This document shows, in pieces, positions 35,112 through 47,191 of a stretch of DNA of 64,000 nucleotides. The stretch is from positions 1,372,001 to 1,436,000 of the forward strand of contig JAHQIY010000015.1 in assembly GCA_019054805.1 (NCBI GenBank). The letters are read 5' to 3'. The stretch comes from Brachionus manjavacas (Eukaryota; Rotifera; Eurotatoria; Ploima; Brachionidae). Numbering within the stretch: the stretch's first letter is position 1; every line of letters starts with the position of its first letter. The notes beneath the pieces were generated by a model, which saw nothing but the letters and a program-made list of their open reading frames with translations, made no database searches and was not told the DNA's origin. The position numbers and the translations under genes are program-made.

Positions 35112-38100
35112 ATGCAGAGATATTCAAACAAAGACTTCAAATGGTACGAACAGGACAAAGAATGTAACGATGCTACCATATTTAAAAGTAACAAGAAACT
35201 TTTGAGCTCGGAATGGAACAAAAATCGGCCTGTTGAGACACAAACTTACCGTAAAACCTTGGAAAGTCACTCAAATGCCCAGCAATTTTTGATCGATCGC
35301 ATCGTCGAACGCTTGGATGAAATAGAAAAGCAATTGCCAAGCGATTACACATATGACAATTATTTATATAGCTCGCCAAGTCACAAAAATGTCATATGCA
35401 CTCGAATACCACAGTACACAAGACAGAATATAACCTCTTTTACAATTCCCAAAGAAAAAGTAAACCAATCCTTATTTGAACAAATTAAAATTCAACCCAA
35501 GCTCAACCAAACTTCCAACATAACTAATGAATCTATTGCACAATTATTCAAAAATGTTAAAGAAACCAAAGTTTCTGGCTCGAATTCTGTGGATTTTTTT
35601 AGCATGGATTCCGCAAGCATTCAGTCAAAAGTACCTGAGTCATCTTGTGGGTCAAAAAAAGCAAAAAAAATTTTAAATGTTCCAAAGATTCCTCCTTTAC
35701 CTCCTTCATTAATAAAAAGCCCAAATTATTTGGACTCTTATCATCCAGATCAATCCAAGTCTTCACTAATATCATCTGTGGCATCTGCGGTGCCACCACC
35801 GCCACCTCCACCTCTGCCCACAAGCTTTGACATAAAAACAACTTCTGGAGAGGAGAACGACTCAAAAAAATTGCCCAGCAATTTTCTTAGTCAATTGGTC
35901 GAGAAGAGAAAAATGCTCAAACATACAGAAATTGATTTTGGACCGGCTCACGATGAAAAAAACACCGATGATTTTATCAAAGAGCTCAAGGAACGCCTTA
36001 ATGTTTACCAAGAGGACTCGGATCGAGCTAAAAAAATAGAAGAGAAAATAAACCAAAATTTGGATAATGAAAAAGTAAAATTTAAGGAAGAAGACTCAGA
36101 TCAAGCTAAACAAAAAGAAGAGAAAATAAATCAAAATTTAAATAATAATAATGAAATAATAAAATTTAAGGACGAAGAGTCAAAAAAAGAAGAGAAAATA
36201 AATCAAAATTTAAATACTAAAGAAATAGAAGAAGATAACTTTTTTAAAGTCAGCGATGTGTTGCCAAAAACAAGCTCTGCATCAAGTCATTCTTTGGCTA
36301 AATCAACTTCTAGTGTGACCAGGAAACAGAGTGGTTTTAAGATAGTCTCAATTGATAATGTCCAGCTGAATGCAGATAAAGTAAGCCAAAAATCAGATTC
36401 TGTAATATCATATGGAAATACGAGCTCGGAAAGCTCTTCGTCAGATGAGGACAACAAAATAAATGAATTCATTACTCAATCGAAATTGGTTGACATCGCT
36501 CAAGAATTGGACGATTCACAAAATCTTGATCACTTCGCAACACCAATGTCCACAATTAATTCATCTCGAACACTTAGTGAACACAGCATCAAGGCCAAGA
36601 CATCTTCGGACAACGAAACCATCAAAATGGAAAGCGAAGACTTTACTCTCAATATTTTCTCACAAAGCTTTGAGCAAAAAAATGACAATAAACTACCTTT
36701 AGTCTACAATTGTAGACCATTGGAAAGAAATGCCAAACTCAAAAATGTTCTGATAAGACTGCATTTCGATTTGGAAAAATACAATTCTCAAACAAATAGC
36801 AAGGAGTTGGATATTTTGGTGCAAAATCCAGACGAGAGTCAACCGGATGGTGGAAATTTAAGTCTGGCTAGCTTCAGGAGAACAGTGAGTCACTCGGGAA
36901 ATTTGATCGAGTCTCCTAGTAGCAACACAATTGTATCTAGAGAGGCTTTTTTCGACAGTCTTCGCCAATTGGTAGAAGAAAGTCAGGACGAAACAGACAC
37001 CGAGTACCAGAGGTCCTTTCAAAATTTGAACGAATTCTACAACAGTTTATTAAAAAAATTTCAAAATAAATTTCAGTCCAGAAATGACAGTTTAGATATT
37101 GTTAGCTCGGTTGCTTCGGAAGGTGAAGCAAACTCGGTTGATAATCAGATGAGTGACAGTTCAGTGGTGCATTCGGACATAAATGAGTTTTCTGATTTGT
37201 ACAAGATTGAGCAGGATAAATTGAAAAATCAAAGAAGATCAAGCTTTATAGCGGTCATTGATGAGGCAAGTGAGGAAAGTTCCAGTGATACCGTGTTTAG
37301 ACCCAGCAAAAAATTGGATAATGAAGCTCTTGAAAAAATGAACGCTGATGAGCGTTCAGTTTCGCGCAATTCCAGACTTTTGCGCTCAAGAGCCGACGAA
37401 CAAATGTCCACCGATTCGGATGACACTTTTTTGAAGCCTTCTGAGCGCAAAACTCCCACTAAATACTTCAAAAAAAGACAAAACTCCGACTTGAACAAAG
37501 TTTATGTCGAGGAGGAAGTAAAATTTAGAACAAATTCTTCTCTTGAAGTCAAAAATGAAATTTGGGACAGGATTGAAAATTTGGAAAGTGAAATAGGTCG
37601 AGCTAAATCGGTGCCAGCTGAAAAAATGAAAAATGAAGAAAAAGAAAGACCAAAAAGTGTTGCTTTTGTTGAGGACCTAAATGATGAAGAGCCTAGTGTA
37701 TCAAATTTGATTAAAATTTGGTCTCAAGCTAAAAAAATGTGTGAGGATAGCAAAGACAAGAGTTTGGCTGGAGTTTGGAGTGAAATTGACCAAGAAGAAA
37801 GAGAAAGGGAAGCAAAAAGACTGGAGGAGTTGAAAAAAAGCGTTGAACGCTCCAATCTGTTCATAATATGGAAAGAGGCTAGAAATGTATCCAAGCACAG
37901 ATCTAAAGTGAGCGCTTATGAGCAGGTGTCCAAGGAACAGCGAGCACATAAAATGGACAAAATGTTCGAACAAGACTTGGGCTTAAGTTACCAAGAGTCC
38001 ATTGATGAAAAAATGTCCTCGAAAAATGCACCACTACCTCAAGTTCCTGCCAAAATAAATAGCTCATCTTCACACAGCTCAAAATTAGACTCGCTTCCTG

Positions 38101-39965
38101 AAGATAGGAAAATTCCGACACCTCCTCCGCTTCCCAACTGGAAGCAATCTTCCTCTGAAAGTGATGATTCTATAAGTAAACAAATAAAAGCCAAGCTTGT
38201 TCCGCTTCCGGTGTCTCCTGGAAAAAAAAGCGACTCCAGGTCAGATAGCAGTTCTCTAAAAAAGGAAACAAATTCAAGAAAAAGTTCTATACCGGTTCTT
38301 ACCAGACAATTTGGTTCAAAAAAAAGCGATTCATCTGAATTAAGTGAAGAGTATATTGATGTTCGACTGACTCCACCAGTGCCAGAATCAAAGTATCCGA
38401 CGATTGGAAATTTGATTAAAAAATTTGAGGTCAAAGATAGTCAGGTGTCCACGTCAAATAGTGAAAAATCAAGCAGGTTGCCTACTAGAGCTGCAGGCAT
38501 TATTGCCAATAAAGAACTTAATTTTCAATCTAAGAGAAAAAATGAGTTGGAAGATTTGAGGAAATCGTTTTCCCAACAAGCTAATAGTTTACTGCTAAAT
38601 GTCAAAAAAAATCAGCAGAAAAAAATTCAGTCCGAATCTATAGTAGATGAAATATTTGAAAGTCAACCAAAAAATTTATTTAATAAAAACCAAAATTACA
38701 GAGCTAAAAATTCCAGATTAAAATCAAACGAGCTTGGGTAAATTTATTAATAAAATAATGCAAAAATTTAATTTAATTTTTTTAAAGTGATACTGATCCA
38801 CTTTGGACTGAGACAATTCAAAATGACGAATTTGGAAATTCAATTTTAAAAAGGCAAACAAGAGAAAGTAATAGGTAATTAGAATTAACCTTTTTTGATA
38901 AATATGAAAATAATGATATAGTTCTATAGTTTGATCGAGTGATTATTTGTTGAAATCATCCGGTTAGACATACTTTTATTATTTCAAAAAAGAAAAAGAT
39001 AAAATAATAGAGTTAATATTGATTTTAAAAAAAATTATGAATTATTTTAAAATAATTTTTATAAAAGAAAAAAAGGAAAAAATAAAGGAAAAATTTTAAA
39101 ATAATTTTTTTTTGATCTATTCAAAAAATAAAATAAATTTAATAAAAAAAATAATTATAAAAAATTATTCAAAAATAAAAAAAAAATTATTGAGATTGTT
39201 GATTTAAGTTCTGGAGCTGGCACTCACTTATCGGAAGAAACAACTGAGTCAAGTTCTGATATAGAAAAGTATTTTATTTTAAAAAATGAAAAAGACAAAC
39301 CAAAAATTCCACCAAAACTATCATCTGAGGACTCTAATAGACACAAAATTGAAATGGTAAAGTCAGATTCTGAGTCTTCCAGTGGTGATTATGCCATTCC
39401 TCGCAACATATCATTATTTGATTTAGAAACGAATGAAGCTCACAAAGAAAAAGTTCCTAATTTTTTGAACGAAGAATCAGAGCAGATTCGAGATTCTTCT
39501 CTTTTGGACAAAATTTTGCTAAAACCATCTAAAATTGATCAGTCCCAAATTACAGAAGAACACCTGGTAGAAGAGAACAAAGACGAAACAGAGTTTGACT
39601 CGCCACAATCAGACTATGATTCAGAAGGAGAAAATTTACGTGATTCAAATGAAGGACCTTCAGCCGAAACTCTGGAAATAATTAAGCGTTTGAGAGAAAT
39701 TCCGAGTCAAAGTGCTAGTCCGGAGATGTACGGGATGCGAACGATTAATAGTGAGCTGACTAGGGAAACAAAACTATCAGGAGGCAAGCAGAGAAAGCCT
39801 AATGAAGAAAGTTTTGAGCGAAATTTAAAGCGAACCAAGTCTTCGAATTCCATCAATCTAAATCTTCGAAAAAATTTTTTTACCAAGCTATTTGCGCGAG
39901 ATAAGGCTTCAAAATCTTCTTCTGGATCAAGTTTAAAAAAAAAAAAGAAGAATTTCAACAAATAA
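35112..39965 (+). CDS. Large disordered protein with poly-Pro/WH2-like region, array gene 1 (1489 aa)
   Basis: Exons 35112-38737, 38788-38874 and 39209-39965 join to 4470 nt. Overall acidic, Ser/Lys/Glu-rich and mostly disordered. Visible in order: a helix LIDRIVERLDEIEKQLP (about 60-76); PKIPPLPP (191-198); a VPPPPPPPLP tract (227-236); a WH2-like FLSQLVEKRKMLKHTE (258-273); DDFIKELKERL (286-296); three copies of an EEKINQNL-containing repeat (about 310-375); an unassigned module starting DFTLNIF (about 510-575); two IW-centred segments (NLIKIWSQAKK and NLFIIWKEARN); a further Pro-rich PTPPPLP; and a basic tail. Poly-Pro followed by a WH2-like motif is the arrangement of WASP/WIP-type actin regulators, so an actin-linked role is a reasonable guess but unproven. 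It shares modules with the three genes downstream. Not a family I recognise. Confidence 0.85.
36025..36230 (+). repeat. In-frame tandem repeat inside array gene 1
   Basis: Three imperfect units of about 60-75 bp, each containing GAAGAGAAAATAAA(C/T)CAAAATTT and encoding EEKINQNL plus a charged KFKxExSDxAK stretch. The copies differ mainly by Asn-codon (AAT) expansion and deletion of the SDQAK part. Length likely varies between individuals. Confidence 0.8.
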
Positions 39966-42920
39966 CGGATTTTTGCTTTAGTTTGTTTATTTTTTACCTA
40001 TTTTTTTACATTCTCATTTTATTTGTATCCATATAAAAAAAAATTTTTTTAATTAGAATAAAAAATCTTTAAAGATTTTTTGAAAATGATTTTAAAATGT
40101 CGCTAATTTTTTCATGCACAAAATCAAGTTTAACAGTCTTGCGCAAGTTTAACTCTCAATTCAATAATTTTCAATTTAAGAATTCACATTTAACATAAAT
40201 CAATTAAAAATTTTAAAAGAATTTTTTTTTAATTTTTCAATTTCGAAATAGTCATTATTATAATTTATTTTAAATTTTATATTATTAAATTTAAATTAAG
40301 ATTTCTAATTCAAATATTATTTTAATAATAATGTCAATCAAATTTTTTTAGGAAAATCATAGTTTAAAAGAAAAATTTCTAATCTTTTAGGTTAAAAAAT
40401 TTTTAAATTTTCTTTAAATTTTATATGCCAAAGTTAGTCGTTAAATAAATTTTGGAGAAATTTAAAGGCTTTTAAATCAAACCCAGAAAATTCAAATTTA
40501 AAATTTAGTTAATTAATTTATAAACAGAATCTCACAGCAACCATTTAATATTATCATTTGAATTATTTTAATTTATTAAAACAAAAAACCAAAAGAATAA
40601 TTTGATAAAAAATTTAGCAATGAAAAAATTTTAAAAAATTTTGATCAAATTGGAAGCATGTTTAATTCATAGTTAAATTAAACAGCAGATTTCACAATTT
40701 CTAAGTTTAATAACTTAAGTTTTAAATGAAGTAAAACTGAAAACCATCAGTAATCTTTCAATGGTGGGAAATTACACATTTGGTCACGGTTGAAATTTGG
40801 AAATTTGATCATTAAATTAGAGAAATTTCTAGTAGCATAAATATTTATGTAAATTAATTTTTTTCAGAATAATTTTTAAATTAAAAAGAAATTATTTGCT
40901 ACACTATTCACTTTATTTTTCAATTTGATAATTAATTTAGCTGTTTGTTTAAATTTAGATTGATTTTTATTTTTGAATCATTAAATTTTAAGAGAAGAAA
41001 GTAAAAAACAAGTTTAACTTTTATTCACCAAATAATTCATAAATAAAATTGGGCTTAATCAAATTTTTACTCTTGGAAGCTAAATTGCCAAAAAGGGAGA
41101 AAAATTAAAGAAGTACTAATTGAAGACATACATTTTTATTTGGAAATGAAATTCTATAGTAAATTTATTATTTATTCTTTACCATATTTTCTACAAAAAT
41201 AGGCAAAAAAGTCTTCTACAAAACGATGTCAGTTTTAAAAATTTATTGATGTTTTTGTTTTAAAGTTTTCTTATATACAGGGAAAGTTTAAATTAATGCT
41301 TGATTATTTTTGAAATAGCATACAAATTATCAAAGTTAAATGACATTTTATGAAATTTTTTTGAATTCATCAAAAACTTTTCACAATTTATTTGAATATT
41401 TTATTTGGTTTTTATGAAAAAAAATTTACTCTTCATTTACTGATCAAGTTTTTATTCTATTTAAATCATTTCATTCATCAATTTACTCAAATTTCTTTGC
41501 GATGCCGATCAATTAAGATTATTAGATTATTATGAGATTATTAGACTTTAACTTAAAAAGTTTAAGATTAACGCCATTTTCGGAATAATTAATAATTAAT
41601 AAAAAAAAATAAGCATGATAAATTTCACATTTAGTACATTTTTTGTAAGAACAATAACTTGTACCTTAAATGCATTTTTTAACTTTTAGAAATAAATGTT
41701 TTTAAAGAAGAATTAAGTTAATTAATTGATCTTGAGTGGTAATATTTTTGAAAGAAAATTTTGATAAATTTAAAAAGATCAATATTAATATTTATCAAGT
41801 CATTTATTCAAAGACAAATTTAAATAAAATAAAAAGAAAAAAGAGTAAAAAAAAATTAAATTGTTTCAGCTTAATTATTTTTTTTTTAATAGAATTTAAT
41901 TACTCAAATTTTCAAAAATTACTCAAATTTTTTTTAAATCAGTTAAATTATTGATCAAAACCAGTCTTATTGACGTTTTATTTTTTTTCTCTTTAACAAA
42001 TGAAAGAAATTATTTTACTTACTTTATTTATTAATAATTTCATTTAAATCTTTATTCTTAATTTTCTGAAAAGAAAATATTTTTGTTCAATTTGAACAAA
42101 ATTTTCACAACTCAAGCCTCTGTTTTATCTAGTTTTATCTATAAAGGAAGTGTTCTAGGAAATTATGAGTATTTAGTCCCCTCGTAGATTTACAGTCTTC
42201 TATCCTTAAATTTGATAAATACAATAAACATGTTTGGATATTAAGATAAAAAGTTATTAAGTATTTTATTTTTTTTCTAATATTTACAATGTCATATTTT
42301 CGAATATATAAATAAAGAAAGATTTTAATTATTAAGCATAAAAATTTTGTTTTGTTTTATAAATAAATATTTTTTCAACGATAAAATTAGATCTTTATGT
42401 TTTACGACAAATTTTTCAAAATATCAAAGAATCATCATTTATAAAAGAAACAAACAATCTAGTGTAGCTTTGATAGATATATCATTTTTAGAAACAAAGA
42501 TTTACAATACTAGAAAATTTCCAAAATTATATTAAATAAATCAAAGATGTCATTCAAATTGTAATTTTCATAGTTAAATAGAAAAAACATACCTACTAAC
42601 ATTTTATCTTTTAACTAATCTCTTTATTTAAATTCCATTTTCTTAGATGCAATTTCTACACAAAACTATTTTGATACTCGAAATAAAGTGAAGCAAGAAT
42701 CACTTGACTAATTGTTATACCATCACAAATATATCTCTCTTGTTGTGCAATCTCTAAAAACAACTTATCACTTTTTAACAATTAATAATCCAGTTTTAAA
42801 GAGTTTTTTTTTTAATTAACATACTTAAAAATTTAATAATTAATAATTAAAATTGGGCAAAACCAATTTGGGAAAAAAATATTATTTTTTTAGAAAACCA
42901 AATAGTATCTAAGAAATACA
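39966..42920. other. Intergenic between array genes 1 and 2
   Basis: Nearly 3 kb, A/T-rich. Two short ORFs (41736-41954 and 42347-42535) are Lys/Asn/Phe-rich by composition only. No repeat or RNA recognised. Confidence 0.5.
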
Positions 42921-44359
42921 ATGCAATTTTGTGTGCCACAGAATTATAGAACCCAAAAAATCAATCAACATAATTCTATTATTGGAACCAAATTTTTATC
43001 AGAAAAAGAAATTGCCACAAAATTAAGCCTTTTTGACCGAATAATTGAGCGTATCGATTCTATTGAAAAAGAATTACCAGAAAGTTTAAATCCAAATGCC
43101 CATAAGCTTCTTAATTACAATCATATTCCTATCAGCGGTGAAAATTCTCCTTGCATTGATCAAAAAATAGATTTTCCATTTTCCTTAGTGGAATTTTACC
43201 CTTACAGATCCAATGAGTCACTGATCAAAAATAAACGACCAAGCAAAATATCATCAGCCGAACAAACAGTCCAAAAAGAAAAGGGCAAAAAACTGTCGAC
43301 ACCTACAAAATGCATCCCAAACAGAAAAATTGTCGCAGAAACTGAGGCCAGTGATGAGCTTGAGGTAAATGAAAAGAATAAAATCAAAGAGGAGAAAATT
43401 TTAAAACAAAAAATAATCAGCATTCCGAAAGTACCACCTTTGCCCCCTGTAATAAACCAAGAAGGAAAAAAATTAGATAAAAATAATCAAAATCTAATTC
43501 CTCCTCCAAACACTTTGATTCAAAATAAATTATCTTCTTTCAATGAGCCAAAAAAAAGTGATGATTTTTTGAGTGATCTTATTAAATCAAAGAAAAGTTT
43601 AAAACGAGCTGAAATTAACGTAGAGAAAAAGCAAAGTGAAAAAGAATCAAATTTTTTAGAAGAATTAAAATTGCGTGTTAAAACTAGAAATGAAAATTCT
43701 TTAAACTTGATCGAAATTGAACCGGAAACTAATGTTAGAAATTCAATCAAAGAAAAATCAGTACAAAAAATAGAAAAAAGACCAGATTATATATTTGGAA
43801 GTTCCAGTACATCCAAATATTTTACCGCATGTAGTTCCTCGAACAAATCATACTCAACTAGATCTAATAACAACCATGAAGAAGCTTCTTTAAAAGTTGA
43901 ACAAAATTTTGAGACAAAAAAAGGTAATCAAATGCGTAATTCATTGATTTAAAAGCAAAAATGTTTATTTTTTTAATTATTCAAGATATTTTAGATAAAA
44001 GTAATTTAAAGAAAAACCCTGATTCAGAAAGCTTTAAAATTTCATCATCATGGACGCCCAGTGAAGATTCGGACACAATTGAAAGAAGAAGAAAGGAAAT
44101 AAAAAGTCTACTAGCTATGAAAAATTTTTTAGTTCCAAAGTCTGATAAAAATAATGTAAAAGAGCCGAATAAATTAATTATTAAAACCGAAAGTGACGAG
44201 TCAAGTGGAGCATCTATTCAGATAAATGGACTGGTCACTTCAAAAAAATTAAAAAAAGACAAAATTATAAACAGCAGGTCGAAAGAGCCTGAACCTTTCT
44301 CCTCAAGAGCTAACGATTTATTACAAAACATGAGAAAAAAAGACATAAAGCCATTGTGA
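42921..44359 (+). CDS. Array gene 2, paralogue of gene 1 ends (458 aa)
   Basis: Two exons, 42921-43923 and 43986-44359, intron 62 bp, 1377 nt. It follows gene 1 in order: the N-terminal helix SLFDRIIERIDSIEKELP; PKVPPLPP; a shortened Pro stretch LIPPPN; the WH2-like FLSDLIKSKKSLKRAE; and NFLEELKLRVK. The C-terminal FSSRANDLLQNMRKK matches FSQQANSLLLNVKKN near the end of exon 1 in gene 1. The whole middle of gene 1, including the DFTLNIF-type module and the IW segments, is absent. It reads like gene 1 with the central 800 residues missing. Intact frame and consensus GTAATC donor and CAAG acceptor argue for a working gene. Function unknown; the same tentative actin link applies. Confidence 0.82.
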
Positions 44360-44916
44360 GAGACATTTTTTAAGGATTATTGAAATTAATTGATTGAAAA
44401 AGCTCTAAATGTAAGACTTAATTTAGTCATTTTTCATTATATTGAAATAAAAAATTTTATTTTGCAAAATTAGAATAAAATTTCATTAATGAAAAAAAAA
44501 ATTAAAAATTTTATTTTGTTAAATTGCAAGTTTTGGCTATTAAAAGTTCCATTTTGGCTATGGATCTTAAAATTTATTCTCTTTGTTTTACTTGAAATTT
44601 TATAGTAATTCTTTAAAAATTTTTTTTTATTTTGAAGGAATGAATTTTTTTTGATTCTTTCTATTAGAGACTAAATTGATTAAAATACAAGTATTTTTAA
44701 ATTTTATGAGAAAATTTATTTTTAATCTTTAAGAAAATTTAAAAGATGAAAAATTAAATAATTCTTGGTTTGTTTAAATAATTCTAAAACAACAGAGAAT
44801 CAATGTTTGAGAAAAAATTATATTTTCAATTTAACTTTTATTTATACCAAGAAAAAAGCTATGAATATATTTTTAAATTTAAAAATTTTTTGAAAATGAA
44901 AGAGCTTTCCGATTAA
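44360..44916. other. Intergenic, array genes 2 to pseudogene
   Basis: A/T-rich; an ATTGAAATAAA signal follows gene 2 at about 44440. Nothing else recognised. Confidence 0.5.
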
Positions 44917-45410
44917 GAAATCGAAGAGATATTGGAAAAAATATGATAAACTGTTGAGTGAAATCTATCGTATACCTCGCTACATGATAGAATCAAACCT
45001 CAGCTAGATATAAATCAACTCAATTTTGATACCCATTAAAATAATTTTAATTTTGCCAAATTAAAAGAGATGGTAGAAAAAAATGATCCTTTGGAGTCGG
45101 GTGTTGAGAAAATCTGGAAATTCGAATCATTCAATTGTGAATTAAACGATGAGAGATTTTTCAATTTTCAATTAGAGATAAGGAAAATGAAAACTTGGAA
45201 AAAAATCAATTTCTTGAAGTTTCAGTGACAATGCCTGATTCTGGCACTAATATTGACAATAATGATGAATGCAAATTAACTCAGAAAAGTTTAAAAATTA
45301 ATTTTTTGAAGATCTATTTGGAAAAAAAATCATAAAATGAGTCTTTAATTTTTGAGGGAAAACAAATTGATGAATTTCCAAATTTAAATTTAAATTTTAA
45401 TGCAGTGTTT
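44917..45410 (+). pseudogene. Decayed copy of array gene 3
   Basis: Translated pieces in shifting frames match gene 3 in order. EIEEILEKYDKLLSEIY corresponds to its ELKEILESYSHLFDDL start. FAKLKEMVEKNDPLESGVEK and IWKFESFN correspond to EQLKKIIEKVDPLEPG and IWDFDSFD. VTMPDSG corresponds to TRMPDE, and FEGKQIDEFPNLNLNFN to the PNLELRLFF part of the final module. Stops and frame changes lie between the pieces, the intron is not recognisable, and most of the disordered middle is gone. It sits directly upstream of the intact gene 3 in the same orientation, so it is a dead tandem duplicate. Confidence 0.78.
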
Positions 45411-45860
45411 TATTTTTTTATTCATGTTTTTTTTTTAATTGAAGCTTCTTGATTTTTAATAACTTATAAAAAAGGATTTATTTTCAAATTTAGGAAAAAA
45501 TTTCTTTTTAATCTCTGATTATTTTTGTCAAATAAAGACTTGATTATCAATTATTTTGTATGTATTCAACTTACTTCTAAAGAAATCAAAAAAAATAATA
45601 CCCAACATTTTACTGAAAAAAAATATGAAGCAACTAAATTTTAAAATATTTTAATGTGATAAGGTCAATTTAAAAAAAATTTTAATTATTTGGGCGTAAG
45701 CGACTATTTTCTTTAGAGATGATTTTAAATAAAAAACTAAAGATTATTTGGCTGCTCAAGCGAATCAAATTAAATAATAGGAAAACGATCTTAGACAAAA
45801 TTATGTATAAAAACCGACTGTATTCGATTGCTTAACAATCACTTTTAAACAATTTAAATA
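45411..45860. other. Upstream region of array gene 3
   Basis: A/T-rich, no feature recognised; presumed promoter of gene 3. Confidence 0.5.
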
Positions 45861-46982
45861 ATGACTACAGAAAAGGTATCAATAGAAAGTGAACTAAAAG
45901 AAATATTGGAATCTTATAGCCATTTGTTTGATGATTTAGGCAACCAGTATACATCTGACAATGCATGTTATAGTCTTAAGCAAGAGGATTTTTTGATCAA
46001 AGATAATAATTCAGCAAGCCACGAAATTATAGTAGTGAGCAATGCCAATAGTGATCAAATTGCGGCCACTGGCGAAGACGATGCTGCTGAACTGTGCCAA
46101 AATTTATCCGAAAATTATCAATCAAATGATGAATTTATTGAAGAGCTAAAAGATTGCATACAGAAAATAAACGAGAAAAAGAGATTACCTTTTGCAAAAG
46201 AAAATGAACCAGTCTTAGGTTAAAAATTGCATCAAATGAATTTTGTGTCAAATTTTTTTTAATAGAATGCTGGAAATGCTAAACATTTTTTATTAATTTA
46301 AAAATAAATTTTTAAAAGATTCCAATTCTTTTATTTTTGTACAACTTAAGGGAAAATGAACAAAAAAAAGGCACCTTATTTGGAAGAATTGAAACTTTTG
46401 CTAAACAAAAGAGAACATCTGGCAAAAAAGTGCGCAGATAACTTGCAACCAACTTCTGTTCTAAGAAACAAAACAAACCAAAGTGATAGCGATCACTCGT
46501 TGGATATAGATGATTTTTTAACAACCAGCTCGGAAGATGCTCGTCAATCTCCCGTAAAAAATAAACGTGTTGATTTTTGCCAAAGTGAGCATGATACATT
46601 TGGAGGTGGTTTTTTTGAGCAGCTAAAAAAAATCATCGAAAAAGTCGATCCATTGGAGCCAGGTGTTCAAACCATTTGGGATTTTGACTCTTTCGATTTG
46701 AACTCTTCTTCAAGCTCGGTAGTGTTCGAAGAGCTACAGAAACCAAGCAGTTTTATGACCAGAATGCCTGATGAACAGCAAAGTTTGACCTTGAATATCT
46801 TTCACCAAGACGAGAATGAAAAACAAAGTGATCCTACTATTTTCAATTTTATCCCCATCGAAGATGACCCCTCTGTGCCAAATTTGGAACTAAGACTCTT
46901 CTTCGATATGGACAAGCACAAGCAATTGATTCAAAATCAATATTTGGACTTAATTGTTAAACAAAATACAAATATTAATTAA
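45861..46982 (+). CDS. Array gene 3 (329 aa)
   Basis: Exons 45861-46218 and 46351-46982 join to 990 nt; the donor is GTTAAA, weaker than usual, the acceptor CTTAAG. The protein is acidic with short predicted helices. Two 'FxEELK' segments occur (DEFIEELKDCIQKI and APYLEELKLLLNKR), then FFEQLKKIIEKVDPLEPG, IWDFDSF, and a C-terminal module SLTLNIFHQ through PNLELRLFFDMDKHKQ to YLDLIVKQ. That last module is shared with gene 1 (about 510-575) and gene 4. There is no poly-Pro or clear WH2 motif, so if the array is actin-related this member would act differently. An upstream dead copy shows recent turnover. Function unknown. Confidence 0.82.
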
Positions 46983-47191
46983 TAAATTTTTTTAATTTAA
47001 ATTTAAAATTTTATTTTTTTTATGTGCCTGCTAAAAGCGTTTATTAAAAATGATGAATAATTTAAAAACGCAGTTGATTGTTTATTCAAGTGTAAAATTT
47101 TGCATTATATAATTTATGAATCATTGTGAACCAATCTCACCATATTTCTCAATAACTTGGAACATTTATTTTTTTCTCAAAAAAGCACTTG
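46983..47191. other. Short spacer between array genes 3 and 4
   Basis: 209 bp, A/T-rich; must hold the end of gene 3 and the promoter of gene 4. Confidence 0.4.

Noticed and set aside
35182-38434. Several antisense ORFs of 60-131 codons under array gene 1
   Set aside because: They are shadows of the Ser/Lys/Glu-rich coding frame; no splice signals, homology or sensible composition.
41736-42535. Short plus-strand ORFs between array genes 1 and 2
   Set aside because: Lys/Asn/Phe-rich by base composition; no module of the array family is present.
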